Positions 24,726 through 37,283 of a stretch of 64,000 nucleotides of DNA are shown piece by piece. How positions within the stretch are numbered: the first letter of the stretch is position 1; each line of letters begins with the position of its first letter. Position numbers and translations under genes: made by a program. The stretch is from Larix kaempferi (lineage: Eukaryota > Streptophyta > Pinopsida > Pinales > Pinaceae). The notes beneath the pieces were generated by a model. It was not told the DNA's origin and searched no databases. It worked only from the letters and a program-made list of their open reading frames with translations. The stretch spans positions 13,811,501 through 13,875,500 of the forward strand of contig BSBM01000307.1 of the NCBI GenBank assembly GCA_027924585.1. Direction: 5' to 3'.

Positions 24726-25425
24726 TGTTAATTTTTAGAATTTACTTCAATCTGATCTAGGATCTTAACTGAGAGAACAACATGTACATCATATCTACAA
24801 CATATCAATCATGAACACAATAATGAAAGCACGCAAGAGACATAGAGTTTACTTGGGGAAAACCATAAAGGTGAAAAACCCCAATAACTTCCTCAGAGAT
24901 AGATAGAGCAAGGATACAACCTAAGCAAAAGATATAGACATCTCCTAGTAGCAGCTTCTCCTCCTCCACAAGTGCGCCACTCTCCCGAGAGTGTGAGAGA
25001 GAATAGAATGATAAAATAGAGATCTCCTAATCTCTATTTATACTAGACTTGACTTTCCTAATAACCTTTACTAGGTCGGCCTTAACTTAACCACATAACA
25101 TACTACTGACTGGGCCGACACCCAATAGGGTGGTCTAATAACCCTTTGAACCACATGGTTGACCCCAAATAGGGTGGTCTAATAACCCTTCGATGCACAT
25201 GACTTATATAGGGCCGACCCCAACAAGGTTGTCTAATAACCCATCAAGTATAAGTTACGACACTTACAATATAAATGACGACACTTCCGTATAGAGGAAT
25301 AATAACATATCTATAGGAATACAAGCACTTCCATATAGAGGAATAATACCATCTCTATAGGAGTACAATATACATATATGAAATACATTGGTGAAATACA
25401 TTCCGAATTTACATATACATCAACA
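24726..25425 (-). repeat. 3' LTR of D (700 bp)
   Basis: Minus strand, from TGTTGATG at 25425 to TTAACA at 24726, next to polypurine tract AAGAGGGAG. It carries the duplicated U3 unit as in A. The hairpin after the TATA box has one change compared with the 5' LTR. Confidence 0.95.
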
Positions 25426-25434
25426 CTCCCTCTT

Positions 25435-26766
25435 AACTAGGAATGTATTTCTTGACATAGATCAACTAGCACAAGTCTTCTTCTCTAGATCATCATCATC
25501 GATGCATCGTCCTCGAATCATCGTCATCGTCATAGCTACTGCTATCTCAATCAATCTCTAGATCTACTTGCCATAGGAAGTTCTACAGAGCCAGTCCTTT
25601 TTCACACTGGATGTAGGCCCACCACCTGAAGGTCTTCATCATCACTAGACATACTGTGGAATCCTCAAGACTTATTACATGAGTCAACAAAACCTCGAAG
25701 GAGCACCCCAGGACTGATTACGAGCACACAGCTCAACCTATCGGATCTCCTAGGACCTTTTGCATGCTACTACACAACCTATCCATGGCCACAGACTATC
25801 ACGAAGCACAACCCAGATGCACACACACAACACTTACATCAACGACCATGGGAGAACACATCTGCCACCATGTCGGAAAGGCTCTGCACTTACATCAACG
25901 CACATGGGAGAACACATCTACCACCATGTCGGAAAGGCTCTGCACTTACATCAACGTACATGGGAGAAAACATCTACCACCATGTTGGAAAGGCTATGCA
26001 CTTAGATCAATGCACATGGGAGAAAAAATCTACCGCCATGTCGGAAAGGCTCTGCACTTACATCAACGCACATGGGAGAACACATCTACCACCATATCGG
26101 AAAGGCTCTGCACTTACATCATTGCACATGGGAGAACACATCTACCACCATGTCAGAAAGGCTCTGTGCATCTGTGTCTTCGGAACTCATCACACATAAT
26201 CCAATTGATTATGTAATGTATCCACCTGATACATATGATCATCCTGATCATCATCATAGCATCATCCTGATGCATATCATCTAGAGTATCGTCCTAATAG
26301 TCATCACTGCATCGTCCTGATGCATATCTGGAGCAACATCCTGAAGCTCATCATCCATGATCATCCTGATCATACAATGCATCTACCTGATGCCTACCAA
26401 GTATCTACCTGATACATATAATCATACATGATCCGCCTGATCATATAATGTATCCTCCTGATACATACATAAATGCATGATCCACACAATGTACCCACCT
26501 GATATATATATCAACACACATGATCTACCTGGTCATACACAATATCCACCTGATACATATACAGATACATGGTCCAAGCATCCAACATGATGCATATACA
26601 AATACATATAAATGATCCAATTGATCATATCCAGCATCATCCTGATGCATATATAGAGCAGTAACTGGAGCATCATCCTGATGCTCATCATCCAGCGCTT
26701 ACATCCACAGCCATGTGAAGGATCCTCCTTCCACCATGCTTGGAGTGGATTATGCAAATGTGTCCA
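25435..26766 (-). repeat. 3' non-coding repeat region of D, with 56-bp array
   Basis: 25847-26168 is a tandem array of a 56-bp unit (CATGGGAGAACACATCTACC...) starting at 25847, 25903, 25959, 26015, 26071 and 26127, so nearly six copies. F has about three copies at 41560-41700 and A none. 26217-26740 is the degenerate GATCAT/CACCTGATACAT palindrome array shared with A and F. One unit of the CAAAACCT..CAGGACTGATTACGAGCACACAGCT repeat remains near 25690-25760. Open frames of up to 150 codons here are read-through of the 56-bp array in several registers. Confidence 0.85.
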
Positions 26767-28209
26767 TCACTTCTTCCTCGAAGTGTCACCAATCTGAAGA
26801 ACACCAAGCCTCTCTCTGAAGTACTCGAACCTCACTCTGGCTAGTGGTTTCGTCAACACATCTGCAATCTGCTCGTCCGTCGCAACATACAGGAGCTTCA
26901 CTGCTCCTCTCTGCACCATATCCCTGATATAGTGATATTTGATCTCTATGTGTTTTGACCTGTCATGAAATACTGGGTTCTCAGACAGCTTCACACAACT
27001 CTGGTTATCACAAAAGATACTAGTAGTTTCCAACGGGAGATGAAATAACTCAGACAGTAAATTTCGAAGCCATACTGCCACACAACTAGCCAAACAGGCT
27101 GCAACATACTCTGCCTCGGCTATACTCAGTGCTACCCAGGACTGCTTCCTACTAAACCAAGAGATCACACCTGATCCCATATTGAAGCAGCACCCAGATG
27201 TGCTCTTCCTATCTGCAGCACTGCCTACCCAATTTGAATCAACATAACCCTGCAGGTTAAACTTTTGATTCGCTTCATACTTGAGCCCATAATAAACTGT
27301 ACCCTTCAAGTACCTCAGAGTATGCTTTACAGCAACCAGGTGAACACTCCCTGGATCTGTTAGGAACTGGCTCAATGTGTTCACCGCAAAGCAAATATCT
27401 GGTCTCATGTTCGTCAGGTACATCAAGGACCCAATCATCTGACAATACATAAAAACATCAACCGGCTCAAATGAAGCATCACACAGAAGCTTTAGGTTTG
27501 ATGCCATAGGTGTGGCCATGGCCTTGCAGTCCATCATCCTGAACCTCTTCAAGATATCCACTGCATACTTCCCTTATCCAAGGAAGATTCCATCTGTACT
27601 CTACCACACCTCCATGCCTAGAAAATAGTGCATCATCTCTAAGTTCTTCATCTTGAACTCGGAAACAAGCTTCCACTACGTCTTGGCAATCAATCTATCC
27701 TCACCTATAACAAATAGGTCATCCACATACAAAAGTAGTATCACTGGATTTCCTTCCTCAACCTTGTGGTAAAGGTTGGAATCCACTTTACTCTTGGTAA
27801 AGCCCAAACTGGATAGAAAGCTGTCTATCCTACCATACCAAGTTCTGCAAATATATGACTCCCTATCGTGTGTCTCAGAACCAAGTGGTTGCTCCACATA
27901 CACTTCTTATTCAACTACACCATTCAAGAAAGCTGTCTTGAAATCCATATGGTGTATCTTCCCTTTCATCACTGCAGCGAGAGCAAGTATAGATCTAATG
28001 GAAGTGTATCTGGATACAGGAGAAAAATTCTCTATGCTAACACCTGCAGCATGCTTGATCTTGTAGATCCTCTTGGAAGTCACTACAAACTCCCCTTTAG
28101 GTCTTGGGACTGCATCCCAAACATCTTCATGATCGACTGGTACTCCTCGATCATGGCATTCTTCCCAGATCCTGGAAACTTCAATATCTTCAATATTTTC
28201 AAAAGATAA
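26767..28209 (-). pseudogene. Reverse transcriptase-RNase H of copia D, best-preserved copy
   Basis: RNase H is intact in a 264-residue frame (26767-27561): MATPMASNLKLLCDASFEP, PDICFAVNTLSQFLTD, YVDSNWVGSAADRKSTSGC, SIAEAEYVAACLASC, IFCDNQSCVKLSENPVF, EQIADVLTKPLARVRFEY. Upstream the RT keeps LLLYVDDLFVIGED (about 27710-27750). It shares the two internal in-frame gaps of A and F (GSIE-type joined to NFSPVSRYTS; ICR joined to TWYGRID), so the conserved FYGLKQAP/LKKALYGLKQ block is absent. There are stops within the RT (for example before EVYVEQPLG and in EVW.STDG). The protein would not be a working RT. Confidence 0.93.
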
Positions 28210-30866
28210 CTTTGTAGGTGATCTTTCCTACACAACAAGTTAAATTGCATGATTAGGAAACATCTTATAGTTTTCAGAACAAATTCTTATACAAAGAAAT
28301 ATGTCATACAGTCATGCATTATCTTAGCCATTGCTTCAATACAACATTTATCCATATCCTGTAACTTTCTAGATGCCTTCCAATCTCTACCAAAACATTG
28401 TTAAGAGTGTGCACAACTCCCAACATGTCAGCAAATAGGTTTCATTCTAGATAAGTAGCAATGGAATGTTGTACAGTGCCATAGAGCAAATAGGTTTCAT
28501 TAAGAGTGTGCACAACTCCCTCTAAGTCTTTGCTTCTTTTTTGTAACTCCATTTTGATGTGGATTGTGAGAAGTGGTCAACTCCCTCTAAATATCTACAT
28601 CCTTGCAAAAACTATTGAAGTGTGCTCCTTCTTGGTCTTTGCTTCCTTCCAGGAACAACTGGAGTGTGCTCCCTCTTGATCTTTGCTTCCTTGTAGGAAC
28701 AACTGGAATGTGCTCCCTCTTGATCTTTGCTTCCTGGACTACCTGTCCTTGAACTTATATCCATCACTATGCATGCTTATTAGTATCATCATTGTGTCAT
28801 CCTCGAGGACTCATACATAATCACACATTCATTAGTATAATCTTAATACTATCAAAACACAATAATCTTAAACATGTATAGTCATGATCATTTCAAACAC
28901 ACACAATTAACATTAGTATTCAAGGTTTCAGGGAAGTCTTCTTTTACTCATGCATATTCTTATTTGATCATAGGACTCTTCTGGTTAGTTAAATCATCAA
29001 TCAAGATAAGAGAAATAAAATGCATAAACCCTTGATTACTTACATTTCTAACTTTATGAATAAACATAACCAATCATACCAAGTATACTTATATAAGGGA
29101 TCCTAACACAAGGTAGAATTCTAACTTGATATAGGAAAAACATACCTGGATTACTATGTTAGCTAGTTATGTCTAACATACCCGCATGATGTCTTCTGGT
29201 TATCTTCAATGACTTGTGCTAGTAACCTGCATGTCTCGTAAGTTAACCATTGTAGAACCAAGTTATACATACCTCGTAAGTAGATCTTCTATGTGATCCA
29301 TGACAATGGATGAATCTTTGCCTTCATGTCACCATGGTAGTATGTTCTTGAAGTAGAACATGATTTGTCTTTCTTAGTGTACCTTTCATGTTAGCGAAAA
29401 ACATAAACCTCATACAACACCATAATGCATTAGTACAATCATAAGTGTCAACACCCTAATCAATGAATATCTTCTATCATGCATTCATAATTTTATTAAG
29501 GTGATACGACAAGTCTAAATTTAATCAAGAGTGTACTAACCGTAATAACATGAAGACAAGCACACCATAAACTTAATCATGAACAAATCTCGAAACATAC
29601 CTGGATGAGTCATACCTGTCGAGATTTCTTGTAATCTTCTTATGTAAGGCCTTAGCCTCATCTCCCTCTGAAACAAGAACTTCTTCATTTATGCCGGTGA
29701 CCAATCCATTCTCTTCTAGGATTAACCCAATCCACTTGATTTGCAGGAACTGGATCTGGAGCTGGATTGGGGTTTGTCAGAGAAACCCTAAAAATTCAAA
29801 CTTTCGAAAGTATAGAAATATGCGCCTTGCTGAGCTGTTCAAGCTGCAATACTCATAATTTGAAAACTGCAAAGTTTCACCCCTCAAATTTTCCTTTGAA
29901 ACTTTCGGATTCACTGTACATGACCCCAAAATAGGGTTTGATAAAGCCCACCCTTCTTCCCAATCAAAAGGTTCGATCCAAAGCTCTAAGATTCTATTTT
30001 TCTAAGGAGCTTCCAGCCGTGGTCACAGATTTCAAAAATTCCCATTTTTGCAGAAGCCCTAATTTTCCACTTTTTTTTATCAAAGTCTCGAACTAGGGTC
30101 TGATCAAGCCCGGCCTTCTGCCCAACCAAAAATTCTGATCTTGGCCTCTAAATTTTGATTTTGATGAGTAGCATTCATCCGTAGTCTCCGATTACAAAAA
30201 TTCCAACTTTCTCCGAAACCCTAAATTCCGGAAGCCATGAATGAAGGTGCTCAAAAATAATTCTGTTTTGACAGAAATATGTACCTGATTGATTCTGGTG
30301 TAACTATGAACTTTTCTATCCATAGGGTCTGAACTATTTTCCTGTGTTAGCCTGACCTGTCATATTTCCAACCCCACAGTTCTGACCTCAAATGGATTCT
30401 CCGAGAGAGAGTTATGCCAAGTGTCGCAACGTGACCTGTTTATGGGATAAAACAGAAGAGCGAACTTGTATGGCATGCCACGTGTCACTGGTTTAGTTTT
30501 GGCCTCTAAAAAGATTACCGGAGAATGTTTAGTGTATGCACTACCTATTACTTTTTATGAAATTTCATTTGGAGCTTCCTAGCCCAAGTTATGACCTTTT
30601 TTCCAAGGTCACCTGTTTATGGAAGAGACAAAAACCCTATATTGTACAGATCATAAAACACAAAGTACAACGAATTAGAGGTTGTCCTTTGGACACAAGG
30701 TACATGGGGATATAAGCTTTGCTTTGTACGATTTTTCGACCTTGAACCCATGCCAAAATTTATTTATAGTTAAAGTGCTATGATGACTGGTTTTTTCTAT
30801 ATCAAGCCCTAGCATCGCAAGTGCAACAAGTGTCATACATGCCATACCATGCCTTCTTTCAGGCTA
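28210..30866 (-). other. Non-coding leader of D
   Basis: It is collinear with the leaders of A and F. It retains the intron-like CAG|GTATGTTT sites (minus strand, at about 29605 and 29146), the acceptor-like GACATGCAG|GTTACT (about 29229), GGGAGCACACTCC repeats (28610-28735) and the integrase remnant PHQNGVTKKKQR (28529-28565). The residue matching the catalytic glutamate is K here. No gag or protease is present. Confidence 0.6.
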
Positions 30867-30878
30867 GCTCTGATACCA
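30867..30878 (-). other. Primer-binding site of D
   Basis: Minus strand TGGTATCAGAGC, abutting the 5' LTR; exact initiator-Met type. Confidence 0.95.
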
Positions 30879-31578
30879 TGTTAATTTTCAGAATTTACTT
30901 CAACCTGATCTAGGATCTTAACTAAGAGAACAACATGTAAATCATATCTACAACATATCAATCATGAACACAATAATGCAAGCACACAAGAGACACGAAT
31001 TTTACTTGGGGAAAACCATAAAGGTGAAAAACCCCAATAACTTCCTCAGAGATAGATAGAGCAATGATACAACCCAAGCATAATATACAGACATCTCCTA
31101 GCAGCAGCTTCTCCTCCTCCACAAGTGCGCCACTCTCCCGAGAGTGTGAGAGAGAATAGAATGATAAAATAGAGATCTCCCGATCTCTATTTATACTAGA
31201 CTTGACTTTCCTAATAACCTTTACTAGGTCGGCCTTAACTTAACCACATAACATACTGCTGACTGGGCCGACACCCAATAGAGTGGTCTAATAACCCTTT
31301 GACCCACATGGCCGACCCCCAATAGGGTTCTCTAATAATCCTTCGACCCACATGAATTATATAGGGCCGACCCCAACAAGGTGGTCTAATAACCCATCTA
31401 GTATAAGTTACGACACTTACAATATAAATGACGACACTTCCGTATAGAGGAATAATAACATCCCTATAGGAATACAAGCACTTCCATATAGAGGAATAAT
31501 ACCATCTCTATAGGAGTACAATATACATATATGAAATACATTGGTGAAATACATTCCGAAGTTACATATACATTAACA
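30879..31578 (-). repeat. 5' LTR of D with TATA box and hairpin
   Basis: The minus strand TATA box TATAAATAG is at 31187-31195. Directly after it is a perfect 8-bp palindromic stem TAGAGATC / GATCTCTA with loop GGGA (31170-31189). The stem sequence differs from A at two positions, both compensated. Confidence 0.95.
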
Positions 31579-33056
31579 TTCTCATCAAGAGCGAGGATTT
31601 CTATTCGTCAGGCGTCTGTAGCATTCATCTCCTACCTCAGAACGTTCACCCTCGACGGACCCTACCAGTTTGACAGGTAGGCTCTTTGCCCCTTTCGTTT
31701 TCTTGAGTTTGTCTTACACCATAGGAAGTTCTTTCCATACTCTTCAAGGAGGTTTGAGGGAACATAATGATTAGTCTCGTCCTTGGTCCCAAAATGAGAA
31801 TCCAAAGTCGCCCTATGTGAACCAAAACCCAAAAAGCTTTGTCCTCACCTGCGAGCATGAAATTGGTTCTGTTGTCATGTCCTCGGTGTCCTAAGTAAGT
31901 TTTCGCACATCTTGGAAATCCCTGAGTCATCTCGGTAGTATATTAATGGCCACAGAGTCCTGTTCTAAGCTCAAACTCGTAGAAACTGCTTTCACGCGAA
32001 ACCCCATAAAAAAGCGATTTTTGCTTCCAAGTGACTTCTGCACGTAAAACCCGCTTCTTCCCGTTCTTACAGCTAAGAGTCGTATTATATGGACACCAAG
32101 GTAAAATGCACAGAGATCAACGGAGAGCATTGATTCATTCACTCCGAGGGTGCATAAAACCCACAACACTCGGCCAAAACTACCTTGGGATGTGTTAAAT
32201 CAACCCACCGAGCCCACTTGGAAACTGGATAACCAAGCCTGATTTTTTTTTTTTTACTGATAGAGGCCTGCAGCAACATGTTTTTTTTTTTTCCATCTTT
32301 GCGCAAACTCCATTATCAAGTGCCGGCGCATAAAATTTTGTTCAAACATTGGCGCACGAAAATACCACATATAAACGTTTAGGCGCTAGCGCAGAAATAA
32401 TGTTAAGCGCTGGCGCAGAAATAATGTTAGGATGGCGCATGTACAATTTCAGCAATAGCACATAAAATAGATTTGGCTAGTGCATGTTAAGATCTAGGCC
32501 TTGGCGTGTAAATGACTTTAGGCGCTAGCACAGAAATTTTCTTTAAGCTCGCGCATCCCTGGAATTGCCTTTGCACCATTATTTTTCCGATCCCTTCTTC
32601 ACAGTAAGTTTGTGTGGAATTGTAAAATACACCCGTGCACTGTAAAATGAGTGATGCAAATAAAAGATTATCTTTCCACCACTCCGCCATGTTGATATCC
32701 TGCTTATCATTATGAGCTGGCCTGACTGTGATAAACCTTATTAACATAAAGTCAAAGTGGTTGTGATCCTAAGCTATGTTTCAATTTGTTTGATTTATGA
32801 AATAGCAGTAGCCTGTGTAGCTTATTGACATTCTCTCATGTTCTTCAACTGTGAATTGATAGCTGAAAGTGTGATAAATTTGATTATTTCTGAAAGAACC
32901 TCCATGTTATGATATTTATTTTCTTGCCATAACTATTACCTATGCTTGAAAATCATCCCACTAACGCCAACTCTGCCAAAAAAAAATTTCACCTTACATT
33001 TTAACAGATGTATGCATACTCCTTATTTGCATTGCCTTGCTCACCACAGGATTATC

Positions 33057-36000
33057 ATGCATAGGAGGTTAGCAAAAAAGAAGGCCGCACAGAAAATAAT
33101 CTCAGACTCAGATGTGAAAATCCTATTAGATACTTCTCTCGAGACGATGTTTTCCGACACGCAAGATACCACTGGTGTTTCCCCTGGGAGCTCTATCCTT
33201 GAATTTCAATGGGGCGATCTGTACAGGTTCATTATGGGTCAATATAGTACAATAGCCTCCATAGAGGATGCCCTGGTGTATGCCAACATCCGAAGGTCTT
33301 GTTTGCATAAGGCAACCACTCATCCCGAACTATTCCCTTGTTCTGAAATCATGGGATGGTTAATTCCCCACATACGGACCAACATGAGGCTCATAAATGA
33401 TAAAAATGGGTTGAGCCTGGCATCTTTCGCTCTCGAGCATATCGCTGCGGCCTACAGATTTCTTTCACCCAAAGCTTGTTTGGACGATGATTGGATAGCA
33501 AGACATCCAATGGACCCCCTGGAATCTTCCTGAAAGATGACGATAAACGACAGGTAGATTAGGAAGAGGCAGAACAATGAGTATGAAAGCAACCTCCTAA
33601 AGACCCCTTACAAACTCATCATGCTGATGTTGAATCGACTCTTCGGTATGCCTAATGGAAATGTGTTTAAGATCAAATGGGTGCCAGTGATGTTTCATAT
33701 AGCCATGAATAGCACCATCTTTAACTGGGATGACACAATTTCGGATAGTTTGGCCTCACAGCTGACAGCGGCCCAGGGAGGACTAACCCAAAAGAAGGAA
33801 AAGTTTTCCATGTCCTCATACTTGATTGAATTTTTTTAAGCAAGCATACGTTCCCGGAATTGGGTTGCTCATGGAAGCCAAAATAAACAACTCTCTTCAT
33901 GGCTTATCAATGTACATGTGCAAGTAAATACGCAAACCACTACAAAATGATTTGCGAGAGATTTATCATGCCATTGTACCAACTTATTTTCATAGAAGAA
34001 CCAGATTGTATGTCGGAGAATGCAATGCCTATCATTGAAACATTTGGGGACTATTATCACAATGCCGAAGGCACATACATCAGGATGAGTGGAGGAACTC
34101 AAGAACCATTTATGTTCCCTCGGTATGTTACAGATTTTGTAATTCACAAGGAGGTCGTAAGACAACTCTTCGGAACTGGTGCAATAAGTAAGATCTTAAC
34201 AGATCGAAAGAAGACCATGTATCCTCCCATGCCATTCACCATCAGAGCTTATAGCCTTCTGAGAGCAAGTGATGGGGAAAACTATGCTGAAGGCTTAGAA
34301 ATGTTCCATTTTGGCATGGTCCCATTCAGAAGGCATGACCCCTGCGGTAGGGCCAGTCAACATTGTGTAGACCTCAAGGTTTCTTTTGAATATTCCCATA
34401 CTATGGACCGAAATGAGGAATTCTTCAGGAGCGCCCGCAACCTAACTACGCTAGGGAAACGTTACAAGAAGAAAATCGTGAAGGATCCGAGCCCCAAACC
34501 CGTTGGTCTGATCCAAAGGGAGCGGGAGGCATCGGCCTCGCAATCAGGGGATCCATCAAGATTAGAGTAGGAGGAGCAGGATAGAATGATCCAAGATCAA
34601 ACCCTCAAGCAGCAGCAGGACCAAGAAGAAGCAAGAATTCAAAGTGAGCTGATTGCCAAGCTTCAACAAGAGGAAGATGCAAGGAAGAAACAAGGGAAAG
34701 CCTCTCGGTTGAAACAATAGGAAGAGGCCACCAAGATCCAGAAGGAAGAAGAAGATCGGGTGTTCCAAGAGAAAGATGCCAAGCCGCAGCATGAGGAAGA
34801 AGAAAGACCCCTGAAAGAAGAAGCAGCTAGAATATAGACACAACAAGAAGAGCTAGCAGGAGAGAAGGAGAGAGATCAAACAGAGAAGTCTCCCGAGTCG
34901 GAACCATCTACTCCGAAAGACATGGAGTTGGACCCACCATTGATGAACTCTCCGGGGACAACTCAACAAGGGGTGGATCCCATAGAAGGGTTAGCACTGA
35001 CCCCATACAACCCCAAGAAGCAGCACAAAGTAGCAGACCTAGATACTATATATTTCCATGAGCGAAAAAGGGCCATCATTGATAGGAGGGTAAAGAAAAT
35101 GGAAAGCGGGGTTGACGAATATGAATTATGGGTATCATAGACCACATTGTTCCAAGGAACTGATTCCGACCCCTCGTTGCAAGCCCAATACACTGTAGCA
35201 TTAGCTAAGGCAACTAAAGCCCATATTGAATTTTTGAAAGGTGAGATAAAGCATTACAGGGATCAATGTTTTAAGATCAGAGATGATAGGAGGAGGGAGG
35301 TGTTGGAAGCAAACAAATTGAAATAGAAATACAATGAGTTGATAGGATAGTAGTTAATGCTAAATTTGGGTATTCTCCAGCTTGAGAATGAGAAAAACGC
35401 CTTAGAGATGCAGTTGGCCATCTTGGAAGTTGAGAAAAAGAATTTAAAAGCCCACATAACAGAATTAGAGGAACTCGAGGCTAGCAGAGCTGAACAAGTT
35501 CACCTCCACAAACATGAGTATGAAGGGATGGTTAAATAGAAGGAGCAATTATTGGGACAACTCAAAGATGCAGCAGAGTACAAGCAAGATCTGCTCACCT
35601 TTCACAAGCAGGCATGTGATGTGCGGATAAAATCCCATCAGCTGCTAGTACAGATCTCACAAGAGGTTTGCAGCATGAAAGAAATGATTAATAAAATGTC
35701 AGTCATCTAAGGCAGAGCTTTGAGGAACAGGGACAAATTTTCCAAACATGTGGAGGAATTAAAACAACAGTTTGAATGGAGAAAGGGAAAGTCAGGATTC
35801 CCCTCAAACTTGTACATCCCCACTGAAGATGAATGTGACCTAGATGCAGGAGTTCTGGATTTCAGTAAAGACTGTGGCGCTAGGCTAAGCGTAGAGATTA
35901 AAAGGAATGTCTGCAAGTGTCACTCTTTCTCCTATAGGATTAAAGAATCTTTCGACAAGTGCCACTTGATCCTGCCGGAGTTTATCTATGAATTCCCAAC

Positions 36001-36369
36001 ACAAGAGCAGTATCTGACTGAATTACAAGGTGAGTTGGACCAGGATTTGGAGTACATTAGAAAAATAAAAGTGATGACCCAAGACGATCTTCAGTAGTTT
36101 GTTGCTCAGCCTGTCGTACATATTTACTTTCTAGAGGCAATCGCTCAAGAGGCTACAACAGGGGCAGCACAAGTCAAATCGGACTTGCGCAAACATGAAA
36201 TCGCGGCAAAGGCGACAGTATCTCTTCGGGGCAAGATTATAGTGAAAGAGATTAATCTTTGGGATGCTCATATACAAAAGCATAGATGGTCAAGCATCTG
36301 CAAGCCAGCCTGTTGTTGGAGACGGATCAGCAAATCAACAGAAAGAAGCCAGCTGAAATCAAAAGTTGA
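33057..36369 (+). pseudogene. Long unknown reading frame inside the 5' LTR of E (copy 1)
   Basis: It runs from ATG at 33057 (MHRR.AKKK...) to TGA at 36367, about 1,100 codons, in the same orientation as gag-pol. I do not recognise the protein. The N-terminal half looks globular (GWLIPHIRT, FGDYYHNAEGTYIRMSGG, KKTMYPPMPFTI, FRRHDPCGRASQH). Then comes a Q/E/K-rich coiled coil (about 34570-34870), a proline-rich spacer (34880-34990), a second coiled coil (about 35190-35800) and a C-terminal segment (DECDLDAGVLDFSKDCGAR and beyond). Frame 3 runs to about 33839 and frame 2 from 33899; another shift is near 36285. Stops include TAG at 34835 and 35351, shared with copy 2. It resembles retrotransposon-associated plant proteins of unknown function. 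Confidence 0.75.
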
Positions 36370-37256
36370 TTTGTTTTATTTCCTTTATTTTGTAAATACT
36401 TTAAAAGGACAGCTGGCTGTCATTTTGTATTGTATGAAAGGTGTCCCACGAATTTGGGAAATAGGTAATTGTACACCAAAATCCAAATGAGAAGATTCCA
36501 GAATTAGGTTAAACCTATCAGCTCAAGGAGCATTTTGTAAAGTTATAAGTAGAAGATGAGAAGAGGAGTAGGACTTTTTGCAAGGAAAATAATTTTCTTA
36601 GCTTGTACGAACTACTTTGTAGCTTGCTCCAAGAAAGCGATTTTGCCTAATAATAGCCTGGAGAGGGCATTTGTTTTTCCTGGAAATGTGGATTAGATGC
36701 TTGCTAGATTATTCTTGTGACATTCAGACACTGCTGTGAGATCTTTCTTTGTTGTTCTGAATTATTTCTGTGTAATGAATGATCTTACTATTTTCTGTGC
36801 AATGATGTTTCTCCTAAATGAGTAATAGAATGCTTTCATGTGAATTAAAGATATCTTTAATATCGTTAACCTTCTGCTGAAATTTTTTCTTTATGATTTA
36901 AATGGATATCCATGTAATCTTTAGATATTTCTTTCAGCACATTGCTCATATTTACATTTTGCTCCTTGCAAGGACAGATTAGATTTATTTCAGTTTTAGA
37001 TACAAATCTATTTCAAGTTCTGCATTTAGATTAAATTAGCTTAGGGCACTTGCATATCATCTTTAAAATAAAATACATAAACGGTGGATCGGGTTGTAAC
37101 CGGTAGATATAATAGCAAACTTTAAATCTTACGGTAGCCGGAACCATTAACTGGACGGATTCCCCACACCAAATGGTGGACAATCTAATTGGGATAGTTT
37201 ACCAGGGATAATCCCTTTCTGCTTGATGCTACGATCTTCGGGGCATTAACAGCTTT

Positions 37257-37273
37257 TGGCGCTAGAAGGAGGG
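37257..37273 (+). other. Primer-binding site of E
   Basis: TGGCGCTAGAAGGAGGG lies five bases after the LTR end GCATTAACA. TGGCGC-starting PBS sequences are common in Tat and Athila type gypsy elements; I do not assign the tRNA. Its position fixes the left repeat as a true LTR. Confidence 0.75.
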
Positions 37274-37283
37274 CCTGCAGTGT

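Larger units (their letters stand above)
24726..31578 (-). mobile_element. Complete non-autonomous Ty1/copia element D
   Basis: It has two 700-bp LTRs (30879-31578 as 5', 24726-25425 as 3'), a PBS (30867-30878), a polypurine tract (25426-25434) and the target duplication TTCTC (24721-24725 and 31579-31583). It has the same truncated layout as A and F: a non-coding leader of about 2.65 kb (28210-30866), RT-RNase H (26767-28209) and a repeat-rich 3' non-coding region (25435-26766). The uninterrupted target site can be read directly at about 52305 in the other LTR of E. Confidence 0.95.
23846..37251 (+). repeat. 5' LTR of E, split by copia D
   Basis: Pieces 23846-24725 and 31584-37251 align end to end with the uninterrupted copy at 51421-57958; the join AGTTCGCCATTCTC|ATCAAGAG matches 52290-52310. 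Net length is about 6.54 kb. It contains a first segment rich in GGCGC words (24280-24520 and 32320-32560), poly-T runs near 32250-32290, the long reading frame 33057-36369 and an AT-rich tail. Confidence 0.9.

Noticed and set aside
25764-26216. 150-codon open frame in D
   Set aside because: It is read-through of the 56-bp tandem array, with the same words appearing in different registers.
34562-34846. Leucine-rich hydrophobic frames on the minus strand (also 55279-55509)
   Set aside because: These are antisense shadows of the Q/E/K-rich coiled coil of the LTR frame.
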